The position numbers were made by a program, and so were the translations under genes. Shown piece after piece: positions 45,244 to 55,581 of a stretch of 64,000 bases of DNA (position 1 is its first letter; every line of letters starts with the position of its first letter). This DNA is from Phycicoccus sonneratiae (GTDB lineage Bacteria > Actinomycetota > Actinomycetes > Actinomycetales > Dermatophilaceae). The notes beneath the pieces were generated by a model, which was given only the letters and a program-made list of their open reading frames with translations, was not told where the DNA came from and did no database searches. The stretch covers positions 1 through 64,000 of the forward strand of contig NZ_JAFDVD010000008.1 of the NCBI RefSeq assembly GCF_016887965.1, written 5' to 3'.

Positions 45244-45687
45244 TCAGAGGCCGGGGACCACCTCCTCGGTCCCGGCCGAGTAGGCCGAGTACGCCGGCAT
45301 GACGGCGTCGAGGTACTCGCTCCAGCGGGCGGTGTCCCAGACCTCGAGGCGGGAGCCGTTGCCGATGACCGTGCACTCCTTGTCGAGCCCGGCGTAGGCG
45401 CGCAGCGCGGCGGGGACGGTGACCCGCCCCTGCTTGTCCGGGGTGTCGGGGTGGGCGCTGGCGCGGAAGACGCGGATGAAGTCGCGGACCCCCTTCGTCG
45501 AGCCCGACACCGACTGCATCTCCTGGGAGATCCGGTGGAACTCCGAGGTCGGGAAGACGTAGAGGCAGCCCTCCTGGCCGCGGGTGACGACGAGGCCTTC
45601 GGCGAGCGCGCCGCGGAACCGGGCCGGGAGGAAGAGCCGCCCCTTGTCGTCGAGCCGGGGCGTGTGGGTGCCGAGGAACTCGTCCAC
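45244..45687 (-). CDS. mraZ: Transcriptional regulator MraZ
   Basis: MraZ is the DNA-binding regulator at the head of the dcw cluster. The 147-residue protein has two SpoVT/AbrB-type domains, each with a DxxGR element (LDDKGRLFLPARFR and PDKQGRVTVPAALR). The start is GTG 45687 with AGGAGG 7 nt upstream. A triple box of GTGGAG type overlaps its promoter, so it is probably autoregulated. Confidence 0.97.
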   Translation of the reverse strand: MDEFLGTHTPRLDDKGRLFLPARFRGALAEGLVVTRGQEGCLYVFPTSEFHRISQEMQSVSGSTKGVRDFIRVFRASAHPDTPDKQGRVTVPAALRAYAGLDKECTVIGNGSRLEVWDTARWSEYLDAVMPAYSAYSAGTEEVVPGL

Positions 45688-45724
45688 GACGCCACCTCCT
45701 CGACCCGTCCGGGGTTCCCTCGAC

Positions 45725-45750
45725 CTCCGGTGCGCTCCACTTTACTCCAC
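45725..45750 (-). promoter_or_regulatory. MraZ-binding repeats and -10 element at mraZ
   Basis: Reading on the minus strand, GTGGAG (45750-45745), GTGGAG (45740-45735) and CCGGAG (45730-45725) are spaced by 4 nt each, giving a 10-bp period as in known MraZ sites. TAAAGT (45744-45739), a -10 element, lies inside them. Confidence 0.75.
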
Positions 45751-46074
45751 CTATGCTCCCCCGAACCACGATTTCGGGAGAATCGTCGTCTGTTTTCCCC
45801 TGTTGCTGCAGGTCAGCGCCCGTGGAGCGAAGTGGGGAGAATTGCGCGGTGGGACACTCGCCCGGGAGCTCAGGCCGTCCCCCTCCCGCCGGCGGGGTCA
45901 CGAGTCCGCGCGGGTGGGGCGCGGTGGGGGCCGGGTGGAGCGACGGCCCCGGGGTGGACGGCGGCGCGATCGTCTCGGCCGTACCCCTCCCCGCGGGCCC
46001 CGACGTGATGCACGATGAGGGCACCACTCCGCCCCGCCGCGCGTTGGGGGGGACGAGCCGACGAAGGGACCCCC
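45751..46074. other. Divergent control region between mraZ and moxR
   Basis: This stretch holds no gene. It contains the second MraZ-like box pair, an imperfect inverted repeat CTCCC(CC)GAA-N7-TTCGGGAG at 45756-45779, and a relatively AT-rich patch near 45780-45800. No clear plus-strand -10 hexamer is identified. Confidence 0.5.
45822..45837 (+). promoter_or_regulatory. Second MraZ-like box pair, facing moxR
   Basis: GTGGAG (45822-45827), a 4-nt spacer and GTGGGG (45832-45837) lie on the plus strand in the shared intergenic region. The spacing matches the MraZ site at mraZ, but the orientation is toward the moxR operon. Confidence 0.45.
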
Positions 46075-47079
46075 GTGAGCGACCTCGAGCACGACCCCCG
46101 CACGACGACCGACCCGAGCGCGCGCGGAGCCGGCCTCGACCAGGTGCTCCAGGTGTCGAGCCGGCTGGCGACCGCGATGAACTCGGTCATCGAGGGCAAG
46201 CAGCCGGTCGTGCGGACGGCCATCACCGTCCTCCTCGCCGAGGGGCACCTGCTCCTCGAGGACGTGCCGGGGGTCGGCAAGACGCTGCTCGCCAAGACCC
46301 TGGCCCGCTGCATCGACGCCTCGGTCCGGCGGGTGCAGTTCACCCCCGACCTGCTGCCGAGCGACATCACCGGCGTCTCGGTGTTCAACCAGGACGTCCG
46401 CGACTTCGAGTTCCGGCCGGGTGCGATCTTCGCCAACGTCGTCGTCGGCGACGAGATCAACCGCGCCTCGCCGAAGACCCAGTCCGCGCTCCTCGAGTCG
46501 ATGGAGGAGGGTCAGGTCACGGTCGACGGCACCACGTACGTCCTCCCGCGCCCCTTCCTCGTCATGGCGACGCAGAACCCCATCGAGATGGAGGGCACCT
46601 ACCCCCTCCCCGAGGCGCAGCGCGACCGCTTCATGGCCCGCATCTCGATGGGCTACCCCTCCGCGCGCTCCGAGCTCGACATGCTCGAGCTGCACGGTGG
46701 CGCCTCACCGCTGGAGTCGCTGCAGCCGGTCACCGACGCGGCCACCGTCCAGCAGATGATCGAGGCCGTGCGCACGGTCCACGCCTCCCCCGCGGTGCGC
46801 CAGTACATCGTCGACCTCGTCGGCTCGACCCGCTCGAGCTCGGCGCTCCGGCTCGGGGCCTCACCGCGGGCCACGCTGCACCTCCTGCGCGCCAGCCGGG
46901 CGCACGCCGCCCTCTCGGGCCGCGACCACGTCCTCCCCGACGACGTGCAGCAGGTCGCGGTCGCCGTCCTCGCCCACCGGCTCATCCCCACGGGCGAGAC
47001 GCAGATGGCCCGGCGCAGCACGGCCGACGTCCTCGCCGACCTCCTCCAGCGGGTCCGCGTTCCCGCGCCCACCCGCTGA
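46075..47079 (+). CDS. MoxR family AAA+ ATPase
   Basis: The 334-residue protein has Walker A EDVPGVGKTLLAK, Walker B VVGDEINRASPK, sensor FLVMATQNPIE and the MoxR finger (PLPEAQRDRF). MoxR proteins act as chaperones that load cofactors or remodel partner proteins with vWA or DUF58 domains. The start is GTG 46075 after GAAGGGA; an in-frame ATG at 46015 is less likely. It forms an operon with the DUF58 and transglutaminase genes, 7 bp and -4 bp apart. Confidence 0.93.
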   Translation: MSDLEHDPRTTTDPSARGAGLDQVLQVSSRLATAMNSVIEGKQPVVRTAITVLLAEGHLLLEDVPGVGKTLLAKTLARCIDASVRRVQFTPDLLPSDITGVSVFNQDVRDFEFRPGAIFANVVVGDEINRASPKTQSALLESMEEGQVTVDGTTYVLPRPFLVMATQNPIEMEGTYPLPEAQRDRFMARISMGYPSARSELDMLELHGGASPLESLQPVTDAATVQQMIEAVRTVHASPAVRQYIVDLVGSTRSSSALRLGASPRATLHLLRASRAHAALSGRDHVLPDDVQQVAVAVLAHRLIPTGETQMARRSTADVLADLLQRVRVPAPTR

Positions 47080-47086
47080 GCCGCTC

Positions 47087-48355
47087 GTGCAGGTCCTGCG
47101 CCGCACGCTGACCACCCGGGGAGCCTCGTTCGCCGGCAGCGGTGTCGTGCTCGTCCTCGCCGGGGTGCTCCTCGGGCAGCACGACGTCACCCGCGTCGGG
47201 GTGCTGCTCCTCGCCCTCACCGCGGTCTCGCTCGTCGTCGTCCGCCGGCACGGCCTGCACCTCGAGGTGAGCCGCTCGGTGCTGCCCGGCCGGGTGGCCA
47301 TCGACCAGCGCTCGGTCGTCACCGTGCGCGTCCGCAACGCCGAGGCGGCGCCGACCCCCGTGCTCATGGCCGAGGAGTCGATCGACTACGCCCTCGGCGA
47401 CCGCCCCCGCTTCGTCCTGCCCTCGTTGCGCGGCGGGGTGAGCCAGGAGGTGCAGTACACCGTCCGCTCGCACACCCGCGGGGTGCACCACATCGGCCCG
47501 CTCCACGTGCGGGTCCGCGACCCGTTCGGGCTCACGCTGCGCACCGCGGCCGTCAGCGGGCACGCCGAGGTGGTCGTCCTCCCCCGTGTCGTGCCGCTCA
47601 CCGCCGGGCGCTCGCTCGGCAGCGGCATCGGCAGCGAGGGGTCGATCCCGCACATGGTCGCCCTGCACGGCGAGGACGACCAGACGGTGCGCGAGTACCG
47701 CGACGGTGACGACCTGCGCCGCATCCACTGGCCCGCCACCGCCCGCACCGGCGACCTCATGGTCCGCCAGGAGGACCGACCGGCCAAGCGCCGGGCCGTC
47801 GTCCTCCTCGACACGCGCGCGGAGGGGCACGGCGGGTCCGGCCGCTCGAGCTCGCTCGAGTGGTGCGTCACGACCGCCGCCTCGGTGACGGCGCACCTCG
47901 TCGAGGGGGCGCACGCGGTCCACCTGCTCACCGCCGACCCCGCCACCGACACCGGCACCCGTCACGACTCGACGGTCGAGCGGGCCCTCGACACCCTCGC
48001 CCGCGTGCGCCTCGGCAGCACCGACGACATGCGCTCGGTGCTCCACGACGCCAGCGCCCTCACCGGTCAGGGCGGCCTCGTCGTCTACGTCGGCGGCCCG
48101 CTCGGCGACGACGACGCGCACACGCTCGCGGCGCTGCGCCAGCCGGGGTCGAGCGGGGTGGCGCTCGTCGTCGAGCCGGGGACCTTCGGCGGGTCCCGTT
48201 CGAGGCGCCGCGACCCGGGCGCGTCCGACGCCGCCGAGGCCACCACCGCGACCCTGCGGGCCTCCGGGTGGCTCACCACCGTCGTCGACGCCGCCACCGG
48301 TCCCGCCGAGGCGTGGAGCGCCGTGGTCTCGAGCGCGCTCGTGGGGGCCCGGTGA
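47087..48355 (+). CDS. DUF58 domain membrane protein
   Basis: The 422-residue protein starts with GTG at 47087. Two membrane segments occupy about residues 12-52. A beta-rich domain follows, then the DUF58 core with VREYRDGDDLRRIHWPATAR at about residues 200-219, typical of the family that works with MoxR. The Asp-containing metal site of vWA domains is partly present (VVLLDTRAE). It ends in GTGA, which overlaps the next start. Partner of MoxR is inferred from context. Confidence 0.9.
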   Translation: MQVLRRTLTTRGASFAGSGVVLVLAGVLLGQHDVTRVGVLLLALTAVSLVVVRRHGLHLEVSRSVLPGRVAIDQRSVVTVRVRNAEAAPTPVLMAEESIDYALGDRPRFVLPSLRGGVSQEVQYTVRSHTRGVHHIGPLHVRVRDPFGLTLRTAAVSGHAEVVVLPRVVPLTAGRSLGSGIGSEGSIPHMVALHGEDDQTVREYRDGDDLRRIHWPATARTGDLMVRQEDRPAKRRAVVLLDTRAEGHGGSGRSSSLEWCVTTAASVTAHLVEGAHAVHLLTADPATDTGTRHDSTVERALDTLARVRLGSTDDMRSVLHDASALTGQGGLVVYVGGPLGDDDAHTLAALRQPGSSGVALVVEPGTFGGSRSRRRDPGASDAAEATTATLRASGWLTTVVDAATGPAEAWSAVVSSALVGAR

Positions 48356-50661
48356 CCGGCACCCGCCCCGCCGACGCCGCGCTCGCCGCGGTGGCGACCC
48401 TCGCCGTCACCCTGCCGCTCACCGAGCTCTTCACCCCCGCCGGGGCCTGGTTCCGGCCCAGCGTGTTCTTCGTCGCCCTCATCGCGGTCTCCGGGGCCGT
48501 GCTGCGGACCATGACGACGACGCGCCCCCTCGTCGTCCTCGGGCAGGCCGTCGTCGCGTTCGAGGGCGTCTGCCTCGTCCACGGCTGGGGCCACCTGTGG
48601 AAGGGGTTCGTGCCGACCGTCGACACCGTGCACACCCTCGGCATCCTCCTCACCGACGCCTACCGCACGACCACGACCTACACGGCGCCCGCGCCCGCCG
48701 ACCGCGGCACGACGCTCGCGGTCAGCCTGCTCATCGCGATCACGGCCCTGGCCGTCGACGCCCTCGCCGTCACCTACCGCAGCCCGGCCGTCGCCGGCCT
48801 CCCGCTGCTCGCGGCCTTCCTCGCGTCGGCGACGAACACGAGCACGGGCCTCGCGGCCTGGCTCGTCGTCCCGCCCGCGCTCGCCTGGCTGGCGATGGTC
48901 GGTCGGCAGGGGGTCGGCTCGCTGCGCACGTGGGGCGGGACGGCGGCCCCCGGCGGGCGCACCGACACCGACCCCGCCGGCTCCTTCGCCACCGTCGGGC
49001 GCGTGGTCGGCGTGCTCGCGCTCGCCGCGGCCGTCGTCGTCCCGGGTCTGGTCCCCCACTTCCCGACCACCTTCATCGCCGACGGGCTGGCCCGCAGCGA
49101 CGACGCGCGCGGCAACGGTGGCACGGTCCGGCTCTCGACGAGCATCGACATCGCCCGCGACCTCTCCGACCGCTCCAGCGACCCCGTCCTCGTCTACCGG
49201 ACGACCTCCGAGGACCCCGAGCCGCTGCGCGTCGGACTGCTCGACACCTACCGGCGCGGGCGGTGGCAGGCCTCCTCCGACGTCACGTTCGTCCCGCTCG
49301 ACGGCCGGCTGCCCGGGTCGTCGGCGAGCCCGGACGTCGAGCGGACCACCGAGAAGATCACGGTGTCGTCCTCGTCGGTCGGCCTGCCGCAGGTGGCGAT
49401 GCCCGCCAACCCGGTCGGCTCACCGTTCCCCACGGGGTCGTGGCGGGTCACCGGGGACGGCCTCGTCGAGCTGACCTCCCGGGTCCCCGAGTACACGGTC
49501 GAGTACGAGCAGCTCGCCCCGACGGCGGACCAGTTCGGCCCCACCCCGGGTGGTGCGGCGCCCGACTCGGAGGACCTCGCGCTCGAACCCCGCTCCGAGG
49601 AGCGGGTCCGCTCGCTGCTCGACGAGGTCACGGCCGGCGACGACTCGCCGCTCGAGGTCGCCCGCAAGATCCAGGACTACCTGCGCGGGCCGACCTTCAC
49701 GTACTCGGAGGACCTCGCCGACCAGACCGCCGGCGGCCAGCGCGCCGAGGAACCGCTCGTGCGCTTCCTCGACACCAAGCGGGGCTACTGCGTCCAGTTC
49801 GCGAGCGCGATGATCATGCTCTCCCGGGCGGCCGGCATCCCGGCCCGCATGGCCGTGGGCTTCCTGCCCGGCGCCATCGACGGCGACGACCGGGTCGTGC
49901 GGGTCAGCGACGCGCACGCCTGGCCAGAGCTGTGGTTCCCCGACCTCGGCTGGATGCGCTTCGAGCCGACCCCGGGCGTCCGCAGCGGCATCGCCCCGGG
50001 CTGGACGCGGGAGACCAGCGCCCCCGAGAACAGCGCGGTGCCCGCACCGTCCTCCTCGGCCTCCCCGTCGGCCTCGGCCTCGACCCGCCCCGAGCGCGAC
50101 GTCACCGCCGACCCGCAGCAGGACGCCGGGGGCGGCAGCACCGGGAGCGGGCTCGTCGACCTCGTCCGCGCGCACGCGGCGACCATCGGCGGCGTCCTCG
50201 CCGTGCTGCTGCTCGCGGCGGTCACGCCGTTCGGGGCCTGGCTCGCACGCCGGCGGGCGCGCCGGCGCGCGCGCGACGACGCCGAGCGCATCGAGGCCGA
50301 GTGGCAGTCGCTGCTGCTGCGGCTCGGGGACATCGGGATCGTGCCGGGTGACGGGTCCACGCCGCGGCAGGCGTCCCACGAGCTGGGCCGGGCGGCCTAC
50401 CTCACCCCGGACGAGGACGCCGCGCTCGGGAGGGTCGTCGCGACCCTCGAGCGGGCCCGGTACGCCCGGCCCGGCGCCGACCTGCCCGACGTCGAGGGCG
50501 ACGCACGCACGGTCTGGCGCGCCGCGCTCGGCCGGCGGCAGCGCCTCGACCGGGTGCGCGCCCTGCTCCTCCCCGAGGAGGGCCGCCGGCACTGGCGCTC
50601 GCTCCTGCGGCTGCCGGGTCGCGGTGCGGCGGAGCGCCGCTCCCCCGACGACGAGGACTGA
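48352..50661 (+). CDS. Transglutaminase-like (TgpA-type) membrane protein
   Basis: The 769-residue protein has about six membrane segments in residues 10-240, an outer domain, and a transglutaminase core. The core carries the triad Cys480 (GYCVQFAS), His522 (SDAHAWPE) and Asp531 (FPDLGW). A Ser-rich linker and a last membrane segment at about residues 605-625 precede a cytoplasmic tail. It matches TgpA-like proteins encoded with MoxR and DUF58. The extracellular target is unknown; a cell-wall protein crosslink is a guess. The GTG start at 48352 is coupled to the DUF58 gene. Confidence 0.9.
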   Translation: MTGTRPADAALAAVATLAVTLPLTELFTPAGAWFRPSVFFVALIAVSGAVLRTMTTTRPLVVLGQAVVAFEGVCLVHGWGHLWKGFVPTVDTVHTLGILLTDAYRTTTTYTAPAPADRGTTLAVSLLIAITALAVDALAVTYRSPAVAGLPLLAAFLASATNTSTGLAAWLVVPPALAWLAMVGRQGVGSLRTWGGTAAPGGRTDTDPAGSFATVGRVVGVLALAAAVVVPGLVPHFPTTFIADGLARSDDARGNGGTVRLSTSIDIARDLSDRSSDPVLVYRTTSEDPEPLRVGLLDTYRRGRWQASSDVTFVPLDGRLPGSSASPDVERTTEKITVSSSSVGLPQVAMPANPVGSPFPTGSWRVTGDGLVELTSRVPEYTVEYEQLAPTADQFGPTPGGAAPDSEDLALEPRSEERVRSLLDEVTAGDDSPLEVARKIQDYLRGPTFTYSEDLADQTAGGQRAEEPLVRFLDTKRGYCVQFASAMIMLSRAAGIPARMAVGFLPGAIDGDDRVVRVSDAHAWPELWFPDLGWMRFEPTPGVRSGIAPGWTRETSAPENSAVPAPSSSASPSASASTRPERDVTADPQQDAGGGSTGSGLVDLVRAHAATIGGVLAVLLLAAVTPFGAWLARRRARRRARDDAERIEAEWQSLLLRLGDIGIVPGDGSTPRQASHELGRAAYLTPDEDAALGRVVATLERARYARPGADLPDVEGDARTVWRAALGRRQRLDRVRALLLPEEGRRHWRSLLRLPGRGAAERRSPDDED

Positions 50662-50690
50662 CCGGACCAGGTGCTCGGGCACCGGAGACC

Positions 50691-50729
50691 GACGAGGGGC
50701 CCCGGGCGGTGTGCCCGGGGCCCCTCGTC
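50691..50729. terminator. Bidirectional terminator between tgpA and sigA
   Basis: GACGAGGGGCCCCGGGC and its complement pair perfectly over 17 bp with a 5-nt loop. It lies between the two convergent genes that end at 50661 and 50748. Confidence 0.93.
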
Positions 50730-50747
50730 GGTGGTGCGGCGTCGACC

Positions 50748-52301
<1,554 letters not shown>

Positions 52302-52539
52302 CGACTACCTTTCGTCGCGGATGACCGCCGGCCGGGGACACGGAAGGTCCGTCGGCTTGCGGTGGTGAGGGTCCGGGGTGGCGTCCCGGCTGATCGGTTC
52401 GACCCCGTCCGGCCAGGTGCGCCCTACCATTATAACTTTTCCCAGCGCGATCGAGCACATCAGGAGGCCCGGGGGCCTCCCCACCGGTGCGTCGGTGAGC
52501 CGCTCACCGCGGTGCGGGGAGAGCGGAACCGGCTGTGGC
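52302..52539. other. sigA leader and promoter region
   Basis: No gene is seen. It contains the sigA -10 element and a relatively AT-rich patch at about 52425-52440. No terminator is evident for the UspA gene that ends at 52540. Confidence 0.6.
52429..52434 (-). promoter_or_regulatory. -10 element of sigA, consensus TATAAT
   Basis: TATAAT on the minus strand is a perfect consensus in very GC-rich DNA. No consensus -35 hexamer is seen 16-18 nt upstream. The transcript would start near 52422. Confidence 0.65.
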
Positions 52540-52929
52540 TCAGCCCTTGACGGCGAGCACGGCGCACGGCGCGTCGAGGAGGATCCGCTGGGCGTTGGAG
52601 CCCAGGATCAGCTTCCCGACGGGGGTGCGACGCCGCAGCCCGATGACGATGAGGTCGGCCGAGGTCTCGTTGGCGACGGCGATGAGGTCCTCGGCGGGCT
52701 CGTTGCCGCGGACCAGCTGACGGACCTCGACCTCGGTGCCGTTGGCCTGCATCTCGTCGGTGACGCGCTGGAGCTCCTGCTCGGCGGCCCGGGCCTGCTC
52801 GTCGTCGAGGCTGCCGCGGTGCGAGTTGATCACGACGAGCCGACTCTGCCGGCCCTTCGCCTCCTCGACGGCGCGGGCGAGGGCCGCGCGGCCCTCCTTC
52901 GTCGGGACGAAGCCAACGACGATCGTCAC
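52540..52929 (-). CDS. Universal stress protein, single UspA domain
   Basis: The 129-residue protein has one Usp domain with an N-terminal TIVVGFVPTKEG and a C-terminal ADLIVIGLRRRTPVGKLILGSNAQRILL, the loop that contacts ATP in many Usp proteins. The start is GTG 52929, with GAGGAGG 5 nt upstream. The function is a stress-related role by family; the partner is unknown. A second, two-domain Usp is encoded at 14.5 kb. Confidence 0.9.
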   Translation of the reverse strand: MTIVVGFVPTKEGRAALARAVEEAKGRQSRLVVINSHRGSLDDEQARAAEQELQRVTDEMQANGTEVEVRQLVRGNEPAEDLIAVANETSADLIVIGLRRRTPVGKLILGSNAQRILLDAPCAVLAVKG

Positions 52930-53061
52930 GGTGTCCTCCTCGGCGGTGCTCGGTCTCGCTCGACCGTACCGCAGTCGGGCCCCCGTTCCGGGGCGAGCAC
53001 CTCGCGGATCACACGGGGCGTGGCGCGTCCGCGGCCCGCGGGCGACCGGGGCCGGCGGAGC

Positions 53062-54195
53062 TCACGGTGTCGCCGCGAGGACCTGCTCGACGACCCGTCC
53101 CACCCGGTCGGTCTCGACGAGGAAGCCGTCGTGCCCGTGCGGCGAGTCGAGCACCGTGAGACCGGTTCCCGGCCGGACCCGCGCGATCTCCTCGGACAGC
53201 CGCAGCGGGTAGAGCCGGTCGGTCGTCACGCCGACGACGTGCAGGAGACCGGGATAGGCCCGCAGCGCCGCGGCCACCCCGCCGCGGTCGCGCCCGACGT
53301 CGTGGCTGTTCATCGCCTCGGACAGGACGAGGTAGCTGTTGGGGTCGAAGCGCCGGGCCAGCTTCGTCGCGTGGTGGTCGAGGTAGCTCTCGACGTCGTA
53401 GCGGCCGCCACCGCCGAGCGGGTCCTCCCCGTCGCGCGGTCGGCGCCCGAACCGGTCGTCGAGCTCGCCCTCGTGCCGGTAGGTGGTGTGCGCGATCCGG
53501 CGGGCGATGCCGAGCCCGGTGAGCGGCGCACGCCCGGTGTCGTAGTAGTCGCCGTCCCGGAAGTCGGGGTCGTGCCGGATGGCGAGGAGCTGAGGCTGGC
53601 ACCACGCGACCTGGTCGGCCGTCGCCGCCGCGGTGGACGCGAGGACGAGGGCCCGCTCGACCCGGGCCGGGTGGGCCACCGCCCACTCGAGGGCGCGCAT
53701 CCCCCCCATCGAGCCGCCGAGCACGAGGGCCCAGCGGTCGATGCCGAGGGCGTCCGCGAGCGCGGCCTCCGCGGCGACCTGGTCGCGGATCGTCACGAAC
53801 GGGAAGCGCCCACCCCAGGGCCGACCGTCGGGGCCCGCGGACGACGGGCCGGTGCTGCCCTGGCAGCCGCCGAGGACGTTCGCGGCGACGACGAACCACC
53901 GGTCGGTGTCGAGCGGCGCGCCGGGGCCGACCAGCCCCGGCCACCAGCCGGACGTCGGGTGTCCCGGACCCGCCTCGCCGACGACGTGGCTGTCACCGGT
54001 CAGCGCGTGCTCGACGAGGACGGCGTTGTCGCCGGACGGCGAGAGGGTTCCCCACGTCTCGTAGGCGAGCGTGACGTCGGGCAGCACCCCGCCCCGCTCG
54101 AGGGGCAGCGGCCCCAGCGTGGCGAACCGGCGGTCACCGACGGGGTCGCCCGGGCGCCACACGGCACCGGTCGACCGGGTCGGGGTGGCAGTCAT
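53062..54195 (-). CDS. metX: Homoserine O-acyltransferase (MetX)
   Basis: MetX acylates homoserine for methionine synthesis, usually with acetyl-CoA. The 377-residue alpha/beta hydrolase has the nucleophile Ser162 in LGGSMGGMRAL, Asp326 in TTDRLYP and His355 in HGHDGF. ATG at 54195 follows GAGGAG by 9 nt. The leader carries a SAM-IV riboswitch, so high S-adenosylmethionine should lower expression. metY, often adjacent, is not present. Confidence 0.96.
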   Translation of the reverse strand: MTATPTRSTGAVWRPGDPVGDRRFATLGPLPLERGGVLPDVTLAYETWGTLSPSGDNAVLVEHALTGDSHVVGEAGPGHPTSGWWPGLVGPGAPLDTDRWFVVAANVLGGCQGSTGPSSAGPDGRPWGGRFPFVTIRDQVAAEAALADALGIDRWALVLGGSMGGMRALEWAVAHPARVERALVLASTAAATADQVAWCQPQLLAIRHDPDFRDGDYYDTGRAPLTGLGIARRIAHTTYRHEGELDDRFGRRPRDGEDPLGGGGRYDVESYLDHHATKLARRFDPNSYLVLSEAMNSHDVGRDRGGVAAALRAYPGLLHVVGVTTDRLYPLRLSEEIARVRPGTGLTVLDSPHGHDGFLVETDRVGRVVEQVLAATP

Positions 54196-54219
54196 CGCAG
54201 ATGGCTCCTCGGGAACTCG

Positions 54220-54325
54220 CGCTTGCCGGGGCGGGTGCCGCGGCCGGGTCATCACCCGGGGCACCCCACCGCGAGGAGGGTTGCCGCCCAGCAAACCGGG
54301 GTTTGGCGCTGGGACTCATGACCTG
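54220..54325 (-). ncRNA. SAM-IV riboswitch in the metX leader
   Basis: On the minus strand the leader begins GGTCATGAGTCCCAGCG, then AAACC/GGTTT and GCTGGGCGGCAACCCTCC, GGTGGGGTGCCCCGGG and TGATGACC. The outer stem pairs GGTCAT (54323-54318) with ATGACC (54252-54247). This order, with the shared CGGCAACCCTCC core, matches the actinobacterial SAM-IV class as I know it. The 3' boundary is approximate. It sits directly before metX. Confidence 0.88.
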
Positions 54326-54390
54326 CCCCGATGGTACCCGCCACCTCGTCGGCGCGGAGGTGCTCGTCCGGTCCTCGAACGCCCCACGGC

Positions 54391-55476
54391 CTACCCGGCC
54401 CGCCGGTCGAGGTCGCCCGCACCGTCGGCCGCCCGCACCGGCCGGACACCGCGCTCGACGAGGGCGGCGAGGAGACGGGCCAGCCGGTACCCGGGTTCGA
54501 CCCGGAGCGCCCGGTCGAGGGCGGCCCGGGCGAGGGCGCCGTCGCCGTGCGCCCACGCCACCTGGGCGGCGGCGGTGCACACGGCCGCCGCGTCGTCCGG
54601 ACACGAGTCGGGGACGTCGCGGCAGAGCGCGAGGAGCCGGGCGAGGACCGCGTCCGGGTCGCCCGCACCCGCGCCGCCCGGCTCCCAGGCACCGAGGCCA
54701 CCCCACCGCGGGAGCCACCGCTCGAGGCGGGCGAGGACGATCGGGTCGAGGACCTCCCGGGGGATGACCCCCGGCGCGAGCCACCCGATGAGGGCGTCGC
54801 GGACGTGGACGTCGCGCAGGGCGGCCACCGCCGCGGCGACCGCGGGCGCCGGCACGGGGGCACCCCGGTCGACCGCGTCCCGCCCGAGCACCTGCGCCCA
54901 GGCCCGGAGCCCGTCTCGACCGCGGCGACGCGACGCGCCCGGCCCGTCGGCGGCGAGCAGGGCCCCGACGACGGCCGACCGCGCCGGGTCGGGGTGGACC
55001 GCCCGGTCGACCGCCGCCCGGTCGGCGAGCGGCGCACGGCCGAGGGCGACGAGGGCCGCGACGGCCGGCACGGCCTCGGGAGAGGGCAGCGGCACCCCGC
55101 CCTCCGGGCAGCACGGGCCCGAGCAGGTGGGTGAGTACCGGCGGCCGTCGCGCACGACGAGCACCTCGACCACCTCGACGCCGTCGGACTCGACGTCCTC
55201 GAGGAGCGCGAGCAGGAGGGCGGTGGACTCGCCCTCGACGTCCTCGTAGCCGACGAGGTGGACCGGCCCGCGGACCTCGCGCCGCAGCGGACCGGCGAGG
55301 GCGGCGACCGTGTCGGGGACGTGCCGCTCGGGCGGGATGTCGACGCGCGCCACGAAGTGGACGCGCCGACCGTCGAGGGCGACCGCGACGACGCTGCGCC
55401 GCGGGTGGTAGCCCAGCTGGTAGGGCAGGACCGCGAGGAGCTCCTCGGGGCCGTGGACGCTGACTGTCTCGCTCAT
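54391..55476 (-). CDS. DUF4192 domain protein
   Basis: The 361-residue protein starts at ATG 55476 after a GGGGGG run and has the actinobacterial DUF4192 pattern. An N-terminal ELLAVLPYQLGYHPRRSVVAVAL opens a domain of about 170 residues with a short Cys motif (CSGPCCPEGG). The C-terminal half is helical and TPR-like, with CTAAAQVAWAHGDGALARAALDRAL. The role is unknown. It is separated from metX by the riboswitch region. Confidence 0.85.
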   Translation of the reverse strand: MSETVSVHGPEELLAVLPYQLGYHPRRSVVAVALDGRRVHFVARVDIPPERHVPDTVAALAGPLRREVRGPVHLVGYEDVEGESTALLLALLEDVESDGVEVVEVLVVRDGRRYSPTCSGPCCPEGGVPLPSPEAVPAVAALVALGRAPLADRAAVDRAVHPDPARSAVVGALLAADGPGASRRRGRDGLRAWAQVLGRDAVDRGAPVPAPAVAAAVAALRDVHVRDALIGWLAPGVIPREVLDPIVLARLERWLPRWGGLGAWEPGGAGAGDPDAVLARLLALCRDVPDSCPDDAAAVCTAAAQVAWAHGDGALARAALDRALRVEPGYRLARLLAALVERGVRPVRAADGAGDLDRRAG

Positions 55477-55581
55477 CCCCCCACGGTGCGGGCGCCGGGC
55501 GACGAGGACCAGTGCCGGCCCGGGCCCTGTGGACGACGGCGCGGACGGGCCCGCCTGTGGACGACGGGGCCGCGCGCCGGG

